This document shows positions 53,110 through 62,756 of a stretch of 64,000 bases of DNA, in pieces (the stretch's first letter is position 1; every line of letters begins with the position of its first letter). A model generated the notes under the pieces. The model saw nothing but the letters and a program-made list of their open reading frames with translations. It was not told the DNA's origin and did no database searches. Where the stretch lies: contig CASFGO010000001.1 of NCBI GenBank assembly GCA_949294335.1, positions 1 through 64,000 on the forward strand, in the 5' to 3' direction. Source of the DNA: an uncultured bacterium. Lineage in GTDB: Bacteria > Cyanobacteriota > Vampirovibrionia > Gastranaerophilales > Gastranaerophilaceae. Both the position numbers and the translations under genes were made by a program.

Positions 53110-53325
53110 ATGTCAAAAGATGTAATTGAAATAGAAGGAACAATTATAGAATCAATGCCTAATGCAATGTTCAGAGTTGAATTAGAAAACGGGCATGAAA
53201 TTCTTGCTCATATATCAGGTAAAATCAGAAAAAATTTCATTAGGATTTTACCAGGTGACAAAGTAAAAGTTGAAATGACACCATATGATTTATCAAGAGG
53301 TCGTATAACCTTCAGATTAAAGTAA
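53110..53325 (+). CDS. infA: translation initiation factor IF-1
   Basis: 71 residues, exactly the usual length, from ATG 53110 preceded by AAAGAGGA. S1-fold sequence [25 protein letters not shown] and the C-terminal [12 protein letters not shown] are standard. First gene of the housekeeping run; the preceding secY-adk-map part of the usual operon is missing here. Confidence 0.97.
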   Translation: MSKDVIEIEGTIIESMPNAMFRVELENGHEILAHISGKIRKNFIRILPGDKVKVEMTPYDLSRGRITFRLK

Positions 53326-53357
53326 AAGAACAGATAGTAATATAAAGGAATGTAATT

Positions 53358-53471
53358 ATGAAAACAAGATCATCAGTAAAACCAATGTGCGACAAGTGCA
53401 AGGTTATCAGAAGAAAAGGCAGAGTAGCAGTTATCTGTGAAAACCCTAAACACAAACAAAGACAAGGTTAA
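53358..53471 (+). CDS. rpmJ: 50S ribosomal protein L36
   Basis: 37 residues: [20 protein letters not shown] and the C-terminal [12 protein letters not shown]. The Zn-binding C-x2-C-x12-C-x4-H is complete, so it is the zinc form. It was read directly from the sequence because it is short. Confidence 0.95.
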   Translation: MKTRSSVKPMCDKCKVIRRKGRVAVICENPKHKQRQG

Positions 53472-53567
53472 TTAAAAGTCTAACCGAGGGACTAAAAACA
53501 TCGGTGGGGAGGAAGTATTTATCCCTCCTACGAAAAAAAATCTAACAACAGAAAAGGAGAAAATTAA

Positions 53568-53933
53568 ATGGCAAGACTAGCAGGGGTTGATTTACCTCGT
53601 AATAAAAGAATTGAAATAGCACTTACTTATATCTTTGGTATTGGGCCAACAAGAAGTAAGAAAATTTTAGAAGCAACAGGTATTTCACCTGATTTAAGAA
53701 CAGATGATTTAACAGATGAAGATATTAAATTATTAAGAAATGAATTATCAAATTATCACATTGAAGGTGACCTTCGTCGTGAAATTACAATGAATATTAA
53801 ACGTCTACAAGAAATAAACTCTTATAGAGGAATGAGACATAAGAGAAACTTACCTTGCAGAGGTCAAAGAACAAAAACAAATGCAAGAACAAGACGTGGA
53901 AAGAAAACAGGACCAGTTTCTAAAAAGAAATAG
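53568..53933 (+). CDS. rpsM: 30S ribosomal protein S13
   Basis: 121 residues: [34 protein letters not shown] and the basic end [30 protein letters not shown] precedes the start. The 96-base leader contains ACCGA...TCGGT and GGAGG...CCTCC pairings that could form a weak leader structure. Confidence 0.97.
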   Translation: MARLAGVDLPRNKRIEIALTYIFGIGPTRSKKILEATGISPDLRTDDLTDEDIKLLRNELSNYHIEGDLRREITMNIKRLQEINSYRGMRHKRNLPCRGQRTKTNARTRRGKKTGPVSKKK

Positions 53934-53981
53934 GTTTTAAAATTGGAAGTAAAATAATTAATTAATATAAAGGAAATAGAA

Positions 53982-54368
53982 ATGGCAAGACCACAAAAAA
54001 CAAAGAAAAAAGAAAAGAAGAATGTATTGCAAGGGGTTGTACATATACAATCAACATTTAACAATACAATCGTAACTTCTACAGACACTCAAGGTAATGC
54101 TATTGCATGGGCAACAGCTGGTGCAACAGGTTTCAAGGGTGCAAGAAAAGGAACACCATTTGCAGCTCAATCAGCAGCAGAATTGGTAGCAAAAAAATCA
54201 ATAGACCAAGGTATGAAAAAAGTTGAAGTTTATATCAAAGGTCCAGGTTCAGGTCGTGAAACTGCAATTAGAGCAATCCAAGCAGCAGGACTTGAAATTA
54301 CATTAATCAAGGACGTTACACCTATTCCACATAACGGATGCCGTCCACCTAAAAAACGTAGAGTATAG
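53982..54368 (+). CDS. rpsK: 30S ribosomal protein S11
   Basis: 128 residues: [38 protein letters not shown], and the end [12 protein letters not shown]. The N-terminus has the usual Lys run (KTKKKEKKN). Part of rpsM-rpsK-rpsD-rpoA-rplQ. Confidence 0.97.
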   Translation: MARPQKTKKKEKKNVLQGVVHIQSTFNNTIVTSTDTQGNAIAWATAGATGFKGARKGTPFAAQSAAELVAKKSIDQGMKKVEVYIKGPGSGRETAIRAIQAAGLEITLIKDVTPIPHNGCRPPKKRRV

Positions 54369-54401
54369 TAATTATCTAACTTTACAGATAGAGTTACAAT
54401 T

Positions 54402-54437
54402 TGGTGAGGGCTCGCAAGAGTCATAGGTGCCTCACCA
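54402..54437 (+). promoter_or_regulatory. hairpin in the rpsD leader
   Basis: TGGTGAGG (54402-54409) pairs perfectly with CCTCACCA (54430-54437) around a 20-base loop that includes GCTCGCAAGAGTC; it ends 25 bases before the rpsD start. There is no T-run, so it is not a terminator. S4 often regulates its operon by binding mRNA, making this a candidate S4 site. That role is inference. Confidence 0.5.
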
Positions 54438-54461
54438 TCAAGGAAAAGGAGAATAAACTGT

Positions 54462-55064
54462 ATGGCAAGATATACAGGACCTACTAACAAATTATTCCGT
54501 AACTACGGAGTAAAAGATTTATCAAACAGAAAGTTAACTTCTTCAATGAGACAGACTGCTTCAGGTCAGCACGGTGCTGTTAGAAAAAAACTTTCTGAAT
54601 ATGCAATTCACTTAAATGAAAAACAAAAAATCAGACATACATATTTAGTAAGTGAAAAACAATTTGCTAAATGTTACAACGCAGCTGTACGTAAAAAAGG
54701 CGTTACAGGTACAATCTTATTACAAATGTTAGAATCAAGAGCAGACAACGTATTATACAGAGCTGGTTTTGGTGTAACAAGAAAACAAACAAGACAAATA
54801 GTAAACCATGGTCATATAACAATCAATGGTAAAAAAGTAGATATTCCATCATATCAATTAAAACCAGGTGATGTTATCGAAATTAAATCAAAAAGTGCTG
54901 ATTATTTAAAATCAGTAATGGCTATGATTGATTTATCATGTGCTCCAAATTGGATTACTGTTGATAAAGATGCATTAAAAATCACATTTGACAGACTCCC
55001 AAACAGAGATGAATTAGATCCTGATTTTAAAGAACAATTAGTAATTGAGTACTATTCTAAATAA
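54462..55064 (+). CDS. rpsD: 30S ribosomal protein S4
   Basis: 200 residues: ARYTGPTNKLFRNYG, LLQMLESRADNVLYRAGF, TRKQTRQIVNHGHITINGKK and the S4 RNA-binding fold. AAGGAG precedes ATG 54462. It is in the alpha operon as in Firmicutes and Proteobacteria; many Cyanobacteria carry rpsD elsewhere, so the position is of some phylogenetic interest. Confidence 0.97.
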   Translation: MARYTGPTNKLFRNYGVKDLSNRKLTSSMRQTASGQHGAVRKKLSEYAIHLNEKQKIRHTYLVSEKQFAKCYNAAVRKKGVTGTILLQMLESRADNVLYRAGFGVTRKQTRQIVNHGHITINGKKVDIPSYQLKPGDVIEIKSKSADYLKSVMAMIDLSCAPNWITVDKDALKITFDRLPNRDELDPDFKEQLVIEYYSK

Positions 55065-55089
55065 TAGAATTGATAGGAGAAATTTAAAC

Positions 55090-56091
55090 ATGGAATTAAA
55101 AATAAAAACTGTAAACACTGCAACAAGTTCTGATGGTTCACAATATGGTAAATTTGTGATTGAACCATTAGAAAGAGGTTTTGGTATTACAATAGGTAAT
55201 TCACTAAGACGCGTGTTACTTTCTAGCTTAGAAGGCACAGCAGTTACATCTACAAGAATAGAAGGTATTACCCATGAATACACTGCTATTCCAGGTGTTT
55301 TGGAAGATGTTGTTGATGTTTTATTAAATCTAAAAGGTTTAGCAATTAAAACTGATTCAAAAGAACCACAACACTTAAGAATAGATGTTGACAAACCTGG
55401 TCCAGTATTAGCTAGTGATATTCAATTACCTGCTGGTGTTAAGGTTGTTAATCCAGATTGGTTAATTTGTACAATTGCTGATGGTGGTAGTTTCCATGCT
55501 GATATTACTGTAGAAACAGGAAAAGGTTATGTAGCAAATGATGTACCAAGAGTTTCAAATGAAATGACATCAATTGATGTATTGCCTATCGATGCAACTT
55601 TCATGCCAATCAAGCGTGTTAAATACGATGTAGAAAACACTCGTGTTGGTGGTTCAATTGATTTTGACAAATTAACATTAGAAATTTGGTCAAATGGTAC
55701 AATTGATGTTTCAACAGCATTATCTCAAGCTGCTAACTTATTAATTGAACATTTTGTTCAAATTGCTTCAATTACAGGTACAGCTCCAGTATTTGAAACA
55801 TACACAGAAGATGCAATTATAGAAGAAGAACCACAAGAAGCAGAAGAAACTCCTTCAATTACTATTGAAGAATTAGAGTTATCTGTAAGAGCATACAATT
55901 GTTTAAAACGTGCAAGTATTAATTCAATGGCTGAATTATTGAAGAAATCTGAACATGATTTATTAAATATCAAGAATTTTGGTAAAAAATCATCAGATGA
56001 AGTTATTGAAAGATTACGTGAACACGGATTAGATTTAGCACCAAGCCCAGAGATGGATGAAAATGGTGTTTTAATCGGAGATGAAAACTAA
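55090..56091 (+). CDS. rpoA: RNA polymerase alpha subunit
   Basis: 333 residues from ATG 55090 (AGGAG upstream; the ATG at 55045 lies inside rpsD and is not used). N-terminal dimerisation domain with FVIEPLERGFGITIGNSLRR, then a Glu-rich linker and the C-terminal helix-hairpin DNA-binding part (LELSVRAYNCLKRASINSM, IKNFGKKSSDEVIERL). Confidence 0.97.
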   Translation: MELKIKTVNTATSSDGSQYGKFVIEPLERGFGITIGNSLRRVLLSSLEGTAVTSTRIEGITHEYTAIPGVLEDVVDVLLNLKGLAIKTDSKEPQHLRIDVDKPGPVLASDIQLPAGVKVVNPDWLICTIADGGSFHADITVETGKGYVANDVPRVSNEMTSIDVLPIDATFMPIKRVKYDVENTRVGGSIDFDKLTLEIWSNGTIDVSTALSQAANLLIEHFVQIASITGTAPVFETYTEDAIIEEEPQEAEETPSITIEELELSVRAYNCLKRASINSMAELLKKSEHDLLNIKNFGKKSSDEVIERLREHGLDLAPSPEMDENGVLIGDEN

Positions 56092-56121
56092 TAGTAAATT
56101 AAGATATAAGGAAACAAAAAA

Positions 56122-56550
56122 ATGAGACACCAATGTAAAAAACATACGCTTAGCAAAGCTCAAGACCAAAGAAAGGCCTTGTTACGTTCATTGGCTACTG
56201 AACTTTTTGTTCACGGTGAAATCAAAACTACTATGGCTAGAGCAAAAGCTTTAAGACCATACGCAGAAGGTATTATCACTTTAGCAAAAAAAGGTGACTT
56301 GAACTCAAGAAGACAAGCTGCTAAGTTTATTTTTGATAAAGAAACTGGAAAATACATGGATTTAGAAACAGCAGAAGTATTTGATAAACTAGAAGAAGGT
56401 AAAAAATTAGCACCTCAAACAGTTTTAAGAAAATTATTCTGCATCATTTCTAAACAGTATTCAGAACGTCAAGGCGGTTATACTAGAATTTATCGTTTAC
56501 CACCAAGACGTGGTGATGCTACAGAAATGGCATTAATCCAGTTGGTATAA
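56122..56550 (+). CDS. rplQ: 50S ribosomal protein L17
   Basis: 142 residues: MRHQCKKHTLSKAQDQRKAL, RSLATELFVHGEIKTTMARAK and the end GYTRIYRLPPRRGDATEMA. It is longer than the commonest L17 by a short insertion around residues 70-90. Followed by truA after three bases. Confidence 0.96.
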   Translation: MRHQCKKHTLSKAQDQRKALLRSLATELFVHGEIKTTMARAKALRPYAEGIITLAKKGDLNSRRQAAKFIFDKETGKYMDLETAEVFDKLEEGKKLAPQTVLRKLFCIISKQYSERQGGYTRIYRLPPRRGDATEMALIQLV

Positions 56551-56553
56551 TTA

Positions 56554-57330
56554 ATGCGATACGCGTTTCTGGTTCAGTATATCGGCAAAAATTATGCTGG
56601 GAGTCAAATCCAATTTGAAGCAGGTGAAGAAATAAAGCCAACTATACAAGGTGAACTGGAAAAAGCAATTTGTACTTTGATATATGGGGCAAGTAATTGC
56701 CCCAAAGATAATAAACGGCCGATAAAAACAATTTTTTCCGGTAGAACTGATAAGGGAGTTAATTCTCTAGGTCAGGTTGTTCATTTTGATATAGATAAGG
56801 ATATTGTTGCTTCAAACTTTATTTATAGTTTAAATGAGATATTACCATCTGATATATCAGTTTCTGACTTAAAAATTGTTCCTGATACTTTTCATTCTCA
56901 AAAATCAGCTAAGAGTAGACATTACAGATATGAGTTTATAAATCGTAGATGTAAAAATGCTTTTGATGGTGATTTATTAAGAATAAAATATCCGATAGAT
57001 ATTAAAAGAACGCAAAAGGCTTTAAATTATCTATTAGGGGAACATGATTTTTCAAGTTTTAAAAGTTCCGGTACGCTTAACCCGAGCAAGATTTGTTTTA
57101 TATCAAAAGCAGAGTGTAAACGATGTGGAGATAGGATTGTTATAGATATTATAGGAAATAGATTTCTTTATAATATGGTAAGAACAATAGTCGGCACCCT
57201 TTTAGAAATAGAAGGACATAATTTAGAACCGGAGCATATGCTTGAAGTTCTAAAATCAAAAGACCGCTCAAAAGCGGGAAGAACAGTGAGTCCATATGGG
57301 CTTACATTAATAGAAGTAAGTTATAATTAA
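56554..57330 (+). CDS. truA: tRNA pseudouridine(38-40) synthase TruA
   Basis: 258 residues: YAFLVQYIGKNYAGSQIQ, the catalytic Asp in FSGRTDKGVNSLGQVVHFD, the conserved DFSSFKSSG and NRFLYNMVRTIVGTLLEI. It makes pseudouridine at positions 38-40 of tRNA anticodon arms. The rplQ-truA-rplM-rpsI order is shared by Firmicutes and Cyanobacteria. Confidence 0.95.
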   Translation: MRYAFLVQYIGKNYAGSQIQFEAGEEIKPTIQGELEKAICTLIYGASNCPKDNKRPIKTIFSGRTDKGVNSLGQVVHFDIDKDIVASNFIYSLNEILPSDISVSDLKIVPDTFHSQKSAKSRHYRYEFINRRCKNAFDGDLLRIKYPIDIKRTQKALNYLLGEHDFSSFKSSGTLNPSKICFISKAECKRCGDRIVIDIIGNRFLYNMVRTIVGTLLEIEGHNLEPEHMLEVLKSKDRSKAGRTVSPYGLTLIEVSYN

Positions 57331-57347
57331 TAAACGGAGAATAAAGC

Positions 57348-57785
57348 ATGAAGACATATTCAGCAAAACCTCTAGAAGTTGAAAGAAAATGGTACTTAAT
57401 CGACGCAGAAGGCGAAGTATTAGGTCGTTTAGCAACAAAAATTGCTAACATTTTAAGAGGTAAAAATAAACCTGAATACACTCCAAATGTTGATACTGGT
57501 GATTTTGTTATCGTTATCAATGCGGAAAAAGTAGTTGTTTCAGGTAATAAAGAAACTGATAAAATCTATTATCATCACACTGGTTATCCAGGTGGTTTAA
57601 AAGCTGCTAGCGTTAAAGAAGTTCGTGAAAAAGACGCTACAAGATTAATTGAAAAAGCAGTTAAAGGTATGTTACAACACAATACTTTAGGTGCTCAACA
57701 ATTCACTAAATTAAAAGTTTATTGTGGTTCTGAACATCCACATGCAGCACAAAAACCTATCGTGATAGAAAAGGAGGCTAAATAA
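57348..57785 (+). CDS. rplM: 50S ribosomal protein L13
   Basis: 145 residues: [51 protein letters not shown] and the C-terminal [26 protein letters not shown] precedes the ATG. Overlaps rpsI by one base. Confidence 0.97.
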   Translation: MKTYSAKPLEVERKWYLIDAEGEVLGRLATKIANILRGKNKPEYTPNVDTGDFVIVINAEKVVVSGNKETDKIYYHHTGYPGGLKAASVKEVREKDATRLIEKAVKGMLQHNTLGAQQFTKLKVYCGSEHPHAAQKPIVIEKEAK

Positions 57786-58183
57786 TGGCACAATCTAACG
57801 AAATTATGGCAACTGGCCGTAGAAAGACATCTATCGCAATAGTTAAACTTGTAAAAGGTAAAGGCAGAATTTTCGTTAATGGTAAAACATTATCTGCTTA
57901 TATCGGAAACAGACCAGCTGTTGAGATGATGATATATAGACCATTAGTTTTAACTGATAATCAAGATAAATATGATGTTAAAGTTAAAGCAGTTGGTGGT
58001 GGTGTAGTATCTCAATCAGGTGCTATCCGTCATGGTATTGCAAGAGCATTAGTTAAATCTAACGAAGAATATAAAAATGTTTTACGTTCAGAAGGTCTTT
58101 TAACAAGAGATGCAAGAGTTAAAGAACGTAAAAAATATGGTAGAAAAAGAGCAAGAAAACGTTTCCAATTCTCAAAACGTTAA
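57785..58183 (+). CDS. rpsI: 30S ribosomal protein S9
   Basis: 132 residues: ATGRRKTSIAIVKLVKGKG, VGGGVVSQSGAIRHGIARAL and the C-terminal GRKRARKRFQFSKR, which contacts P-site tRNA. Last gene of the run; a strong terminator follows. Confidence 0.97.
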   Translation: MAQSNEIMATGRRKTSIAIVKLVKGKGRIFVNGKTLSAYIGNRPAVEMMIYRPLVLTDNQDKYDVKVKAVGGGVVSQSGAIRHGIARALVKSNEEYKNVLRSEGLLTRDARVKERKKYGRKRARKRFQFSKR

Positions 58184-58204
58184 TATTCAGATTTTATATC
58201 ATAC

Positions 58205-58234
58205 AAAAAGACCGGTTTACAAGCCGGTCTTTTT
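58205..58234. terminator. bidirectional terminator after rpsI
   Basis: Stem AAAAAGACCGG/CCGGTCTTTTT with an eight-base loop; T-run at its right end and A-run at its left. It also covers the stop of the minus-strand EF-hand gene. Confidence 0.9.
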
Positions 58235-60990
58235 TATTCTTTTTGTTCTTCTAATTTTTCAACAAGTGCATTGGTTAATTTATCAATATATTTTAATTCT
58301 TTCTTTTTTAAAACATACTCTGATTCAAGAACATCTTTATTTATTTTTAGATATTCAGATAAATCCTTATATTCTTTGTCATTTTTTAATTCTTTTGCTT
58401 CATCAAGAAGCTTTTCTATTGTATCTAATATATGGAATTGGTATTTACTTCCTGTTAGTTCAAAGAATTGTTTATCTGAACTTTTTGTATTTATATTTTT
58501 GATTAATTCTTTTATATTATTATCTTCGCTATAATAAGCTTCAGACGCAATTCCATTTATAGCTATATCGTTTCCTGAAATAGCTTTTGATATTACTGAG
58601 TCATTTATTTCATTAAAAATAATACTTCCATCATTATTTATAATTAAGATATTTTCTTGTTCTATAAATTTTTGTTTATCTTCATTCCATAAGTAATGAG
58701 TTCTTTCTTTTTCACTATAGAACCATCCGAATTCACTACCATGAGTACTTCTTAGTTGATTATTTTTTGCTTCTGCTTCAGCTTTTTTTAATTCTTTTTC
58801 ATCAAGTTTTTGTGGTTTTCGGTATATTTCTTCTCTAATTTCTGGTTCAATATTTATTTGTCTTACATTGTCATCTACTTTATTTTTAAGCTGAGTATTA
58901 TGCCTTATTACATAAACTTTGGCAGTATTTATTGAACAATCTCCACCATTAAGTTTTATTTGCATATTGCCATTTTCGTAATCTGCAGTAATATTTTTAG
59001 GGAGTTCTAATTCTCCAGGAATTCCTAGAGCTTTTTTTATGTCTTTTTCGTGTTGTGTTTTTGTGATGTATGTATTTTTACCTTTTGTCGTTTTGGCAAT
59101 AAGTTCTTCTCCTAATGTATAGCTACCATCAGGATTTGTAATTACTTGATATCTTGTTATTTCATCGTTTTTATCTTTAACTCGAACAATTTGTTGGTCT
59201 TCTTTGTCATTAACTGTTCTTTCAAGAACTTTTGCATTAACTTCTTTTTCTAGGTCTTGGATATAAATAAATTTCTTTTTGAATATAGAAGAACGTCCAT
59301 TTTGTGCAATGTTTCCGCTATTATCTTCAACTGTAATTTTTATTTTTTCTTTAGGATTAGTTACGCTATCAACTTCTGCTTCTTGTAAAGCTGTTCGTTT
59401 TCCTTTGTTATAGTAATATTCTTCTTTTTCTCCATTACCTTTTGTTTTTGCATTGTCTTTAACTTTTCGTTCTCTATTTCCATCTCTTAGAACTATTTTT
59501 TCTTCTTCTGGAGTTGGAGTTGTTTCAGGGGTTGGGGTTGGAGTCGGTTTATTATTTTCTTTTTCTCCAATATATTTATCTTCTCCTGTTGCAAGTTTAG
59601 TCATACTTGATTTTTTCAAATCATTAAGGAGGTTTTGTAATTCATTTTTTTGAAGTTTACCATCTGAACCTGCATATTTTTTAAAGACTTTACCGATATT
59701 GACTAAATCTTTTGCATCAATATCTACTCCTGATGCAAATTTTCTTGCTCCGGTTTTGTTTTTTACAGAATTTGCTTCATTTTTTGCAGCATTTAGGTAA
59801 GATATTAATTCTTGCATATCAATACCATCATCTTCGTTTGTATTGATGGTATTAAGGATAATTTCTCCTGTTGTTTCTGTTTTTCCTGATTGTTTATCAA
59901 GTGTTAATGTAGAATTTTCAGCGTTGTTCATTAGCATTGATGCAAATGTTTGTGTTTGAGATACAGCTGTTTCATCATTACCATGGGTTATAGTTCCTGT
60001 TTTTGCATCATATTTAGATTGTTCATTTACATTATCACCGTGATTATGATAGCGATGGGTATTATCAGTTGATTCTGATTTTGCAATAGCTTGTTGTAAT
60101 GTTTCTTTTGTTTCATCACATTCAAATCTGAGAGGATTTTCGCTAGAAGAATTGTCTCCCCTCATTTTATAGATTTTACCATTATATTCAATACCGTCCT
60201 CAACAATTTTACATCCTGCAGGTAAATCTATATTTGTTCCATTTTTAAGTTTACCTGTAAAAGAATTATCTTGAGTTATGTATTGGAAAAAACCTGAACG
60301 AATGTTTTCTTCAGTTGGCTTTGGTTTTGGTTTAGTATTAGGAGCTTTTTTTATTTCAGGAGGTTCTGGAGGTAATCCTCCTGTTTCGATTCTATCTATT
60401 TCATCATCAATATTATATGGATTGTCTTCTTCTCCTTCATAAATTTCTGTTTGGTTATCTTTTATATCATCAATTCTTATGTTTCTTTTTTCATTATCAA
60501 CATGATATGTTTTTAAGCCGTCATCTTTAGTACCTTCACTATTTTGATCATAATGTACTGTTACAGTAGAATTCCCATTACTTGATTCTTCTCCATATTG
60601 TACATCTCCAATATCTTCGCTTGCTTCTTGTGATATCGCCTCATCTAGTGTTTCACTAAAATATTTGCTTGCTTTATATCCATTTTCTGAAATTATTTTT
60701 TGTGTTTCGGAACCTTTTTTACCTTTTCTGATATCTTTTCTTGAAATTTCTCCATTTTCGTTTCTATCTAAATCAGAAAAGGCAGCTCTAAACTGAATTT
60801 GTTCAGATTCATCAAGAATATTTGCGTCGCCATTAAGGCTAGCGAATTTAGTAAAAATATCCATTGCTTTTTCTTTGTATTTAGTCTGTTTGCTGTCACT
60901 AAGATTTTCAAGTTTTTTATCTAATTTTTTTTCAAACTCCTGCCTAGTGATTCCATTTTTACTAACATTATTCTGATATTCGTAGCCCAT
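58234..60990 (-). CDS. large EF-hand repeat protein
   Basis: 918 residues. Calcium-binding-loop-like segments: DLDRNENGEISRKD near residue 75, TNEDDGIDMQEL near 390 and AGSDGKLQKNEL near 440; the first is a complete EF-hand loop, the others are degenerate. A Thr/Pro/Glu linker (PTPTPTPETTPTPEEE) near 480 separates an N-terminal and a C-terminal half; the latter is charged and rich in Asn/Lys/Glu with Tyr-containing strands. No signal peptide or membrane helix. CGAGGAACTAAG precedes the ATG. No known family overall; possibly a large surface or structural protein exported without a Sec signal. Confidence 0.7.
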   Translation of the reverse strand: MGYEYQNNVSKNGITRQEFEKKLDKKLENLSDSKQTKYKEKAMDIFTKFASLNGDANILDESEQIQFRAAFSDLDRNENGEISRKDIRKGKKGSETQKIISENGYKASKYFSETLDEAISQEASEDIGDVQYGEESSNGNSTVTVHYDQNSEGTKDDGLKTYHVDNEKRNIRIDDIKDNQTEIYEGEEDNPYNIDDEIDRIETGGLPPEPPEIKKAPNTKPKPKPTEENIRSGFFQYITQDNSFTGKLKNGTNIDLPAGCKIVEDGIEYNGKIYKMRGDNSSSENPLRFECDETKETLQQAIAKSESTDNTHRYHNHGDNVNEQSKYDAKTGTITHGNDETAVSQTQTFASMLMNNAENSTLTLDKQSGKTETTGEIILNTINTNEDDGIDMQELISYLNAAKNEANSVKNKTGARKFASGVDIDAKDLVNIGKVFKKYAGSDGKLQKNELQNLLNDLKKSSMTKLATGEDKYIGEKENNKPTPTPTPETTPTPEEEKIVLRDGNRERKVKDNAKTKGNGEKEEYYYNKGKRTALQEAEVDSVTNPKEKIKITVEDNSGNIAQNGRSSIFKKKFIYIQDLEKEVNAKVLERTVNDKEDQQIVRVKDKNDEITRYQVITNPDGSYTLGEELIAKTTKGKNTYITKTQHEKDIKKALGIPGELELPKNITADYENGNMQIKLNGGDCSINTAKVYVIRHNTQLKNKVDDNVRQINIEPEIREEIYRKPQKLDEKELKKAEAEAKNNQLRSTHGSEFGWFYSEKERTHYLWNEDKQKFIEQENILIINNDGSIIFNEINDSVISKAISGNDIAINGIASEAYYSEDNNIKELIKNINTKSSDKQFFELTGSKYQFHILDTIEKLLDEAKELKNDKEYKDLSEYLKINKDVLESEYVLKKKELKYIDKLTNALVEKLEEQKE

Positions 60991-61082
60991 CTTAGTTCCT
61001 CGTGTTTACACTTCATTAATCATGTAAAGTCTTAATTTTAAAAGTAATTTCAGTTAGTTGGAATTTCTTAATAATTCTTAAT

Positions 61083-61116
61083 AAATAAAAACGGCAGATG
61101 TAGTTGGACATCTGCC
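61083..61116 (-). terminator. terminator of the flgG/F-flgB-flgC operon
   Basis: Perfect nine-base stem GGCAGATGT/ACATCTGCC (61093-61116) with a six-base loop; on the minus strand it is followed by GTTTTTATTTATT. It lies about 105 bases after the flgC stop. Confidence 0.75.
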
Positions 61117-61221
61117 TGTCAATAAACGGTTTGATAATTTCATTATAATATATGGGGTAAGAATAAAAGGAAGTAAGTTCCTTTTACTTTTATAAGGTTT
61201 GTATATTTTTGAGTCTATTTA

Positions 61222-61665
61222 TTATCTACCAATATCAACAGCTTTTGTAGCCATTGATTTAGTAATGTTTATTACCGCAAGGTTTGCTTCATAAGCTCTT
61301 TGTGCTAAAACGGCATCAGCCATATCAACCATTGCATTTACGTTAGATGAACGAATATATCCGTTTGCATCTGCATCAGGGTGTCCCGGACGATATATTT
61401 TGTCTCCCATTGTTGGGTCTTCTACAACTCCGTTAAATGTTACTCCTCCTGTTAAATAAGGTAGGGTTCCTGTTCCAAATACATCATTTTTCATCTGTCC
61501 AAGAACTGCTCTGAATGAATTTTCATCTGTGGCATTTAAGATAGGAATTTTTCTTACATAGTTTGGAGTATCTATATTTGCAATGTTTTTTGCGTGAATG
61601 TCTAATCTTATACCGTGACATTTTAAGGCATGTGAGCCTATGTCCATTGATTCCATTATACCCAT
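61222..61665 (-). CDS. flgC: flagellar basal-body rod protein FlgC
   Basis: 147 residues: GIRLDIHAKNIANIDTPNYV matches the FlgB/FlgC N-terminal motif, PNPxxxA-type region reads YRPGHPDADANGYIRSSNVN, and the C-terminus VDMADAVLAQRAYEANLAVI is FlgC-type. It forms the proximal rod. Eight bases after flgB, last in the operon. Confidence 0.93.
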   Translation of the reverse strand: MGIMESMDIGSHALKCHGIRLDIHAKNIANIDTPNYVRKIPILNATDENSFRAVLGQMKNDVFGTGTLPYLTGGVTFNGVVEDPTMGDKIYRPGHPDADANGYIRSSNVNAMVDMADAVLAQRAYEANLAVINITKSMATKAVDIGR

Positions 61666-61672
61666 AATGTGC

Positions 61673-62017
61673 CTACTTTCCTACGTTTATAACTGTTTTC
61701 ATTTGTGTAATTATATTAGACATACGTCTTGATGCCATTGAATAAAGAATCGCATTTTTTTGCATTTCTGTTAATTCGTTAGCAGGGTTTATCTCTTCTT
61801 GTTCATAATCAGGAAATACAGGGCAAGGTCCCATTCTTTGAGCTAGTTTTGTTTCTAATGGACCTGTTCCTAAGTATGAAGCGAAATCTAAGTGCTGTCT
61901 AACATAACCAGGTGTGTCTACGTTAGCTATGTTTGCACCTAGGGCTCTTTGTTGTTGGGAGATTAATCCTAACGCTAATGATGTTCTTCCTATACTATCT
62001 AAACTTGCGTAAGACAT
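61673..62017 (-). CDS. flgB: flagellar basal-body rod protein FlgB
   Basis: 114 residues: the N-terminal ALGANIANVDTPGYVRQHLDF and the C-terminal MASRRMSNIITQMKTVINVGK are the FlgB pattern. Shorter than usual (about 130) in the middle. It starts the rod on the MS ring side with FliE, which is encoded in the other flagellar cluster. Confidence 0.9.
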   Translation of the reverse strand: MSYASLDSIGRTSLALGLISQQQRALGANIANVDTPGYVRQHLDFASYLGTGPLETKLAQRMGPCPVFPDYEQEEINPANELTEMQKNAILYSMASRRMSNIITQMKTVINVGK

Positions 62018-62029
62018 TAGTTAAAACTC

Positions 62030-62743
62030 CTATTCTCTAATGTTAATACCTTTGTTGTACATATCGTCTGTTACTTTTAAAAGACGCATACTTGCAATCA
62101 TTGATGCATTAAGTCTTAACATATCGTTTACTTCTGCATATATATTAGTGTTTGAATTTTCTGAAAAACATTGTTTAAATCTGTCGTGAGATAAAACAAG
62201 TTTTGGTTGACCAGATGTTTCTGTTGCGACCATTTTGTTGTTAACACCTTGTTCTAATTCTTCTGGTGCATCAAATGTAACAAGAGGAATTGTTCCAACT
62301 TTTTCTCCAGGAGATCCTGCTGCATCAAAGCTCATAATATCTCCATTAGGTTTTATTTGAAATTTGTAGCAGTTTGGTGGGAATTTTATGCCGTCTCCTA
62401 CAATCCAATCATCTAATGTGTATAAATATCCATCAGCACCTCTTTTGAAAGCGCCATCTCTAGTGTATTGTGTTTCTCCATCAGGTGATGTTACAGGAAT
62501 ATAACCTTGTCCGTCAATTGCCACATCATAAGGGTTGTCTGTGATTCTTAAAGAACCTTGTTTTGAATCAGTTCTTATTGCACCTTCAATATATCCGCTT
62601 TCTTTAAGCATTTGTTCAAAACGAACGCATTTATAACCTGCTGTATTATAGTTTGCTAAGTTATTTCCAACATAGGCAAGTCTATCAAACTGGTTAGTTG
62701 CATTGTTTATACTTCTTCTGATAATAGCTTGAGCGTTAAACAT
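62030..62743 (-). CDS. flagellar hook-basal-body protein (FlgF/FlgG type), copy 2
   Basis: 237 residues: FDRLAYVGNNLANYNTAGYK, IDGQGYIPVTSPDGETQYTRDGAF written in part, then the beta-rich body and a helical C-terminus. Matches distal/proximal rod proteins FlgF or FlgG; the two cannot be told apart safely here. It sits between the other rod gene and flgB. Confidence 0.88.
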   Translation of the reverse strand: MFNAQAIIRRSINNATNQFDRLAYVGNNLANYNTAGYKCVRFEQMLKESGYIEGAIRTDSKQGSLRITDNPYDVAIDGQGYIPVTSPDGETQYTRDGAFKRGADGYLYTLDDWIVGDGIKFPPNCYKFQIKPNGDIMSFDAAGSPGEKVGTIPLVTFDAPEELEQGVNNKMVATETSGQPKLVLSHDRFKQCFSENSNTNIYAEVNDMLRLNASMIASMRLLKVTDDMYNKGINIRE

Positions 62744-62756
62744 TTTAATTATCTCC

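Noticed and set aside
58110..58502. 130-codon plus-strand frame crossing the rpsI end
   Set aside because: It starts within rpsI in another frame, runs through the terminator and is antisense to the EF-hand gene; hydrophobic shadow translation.
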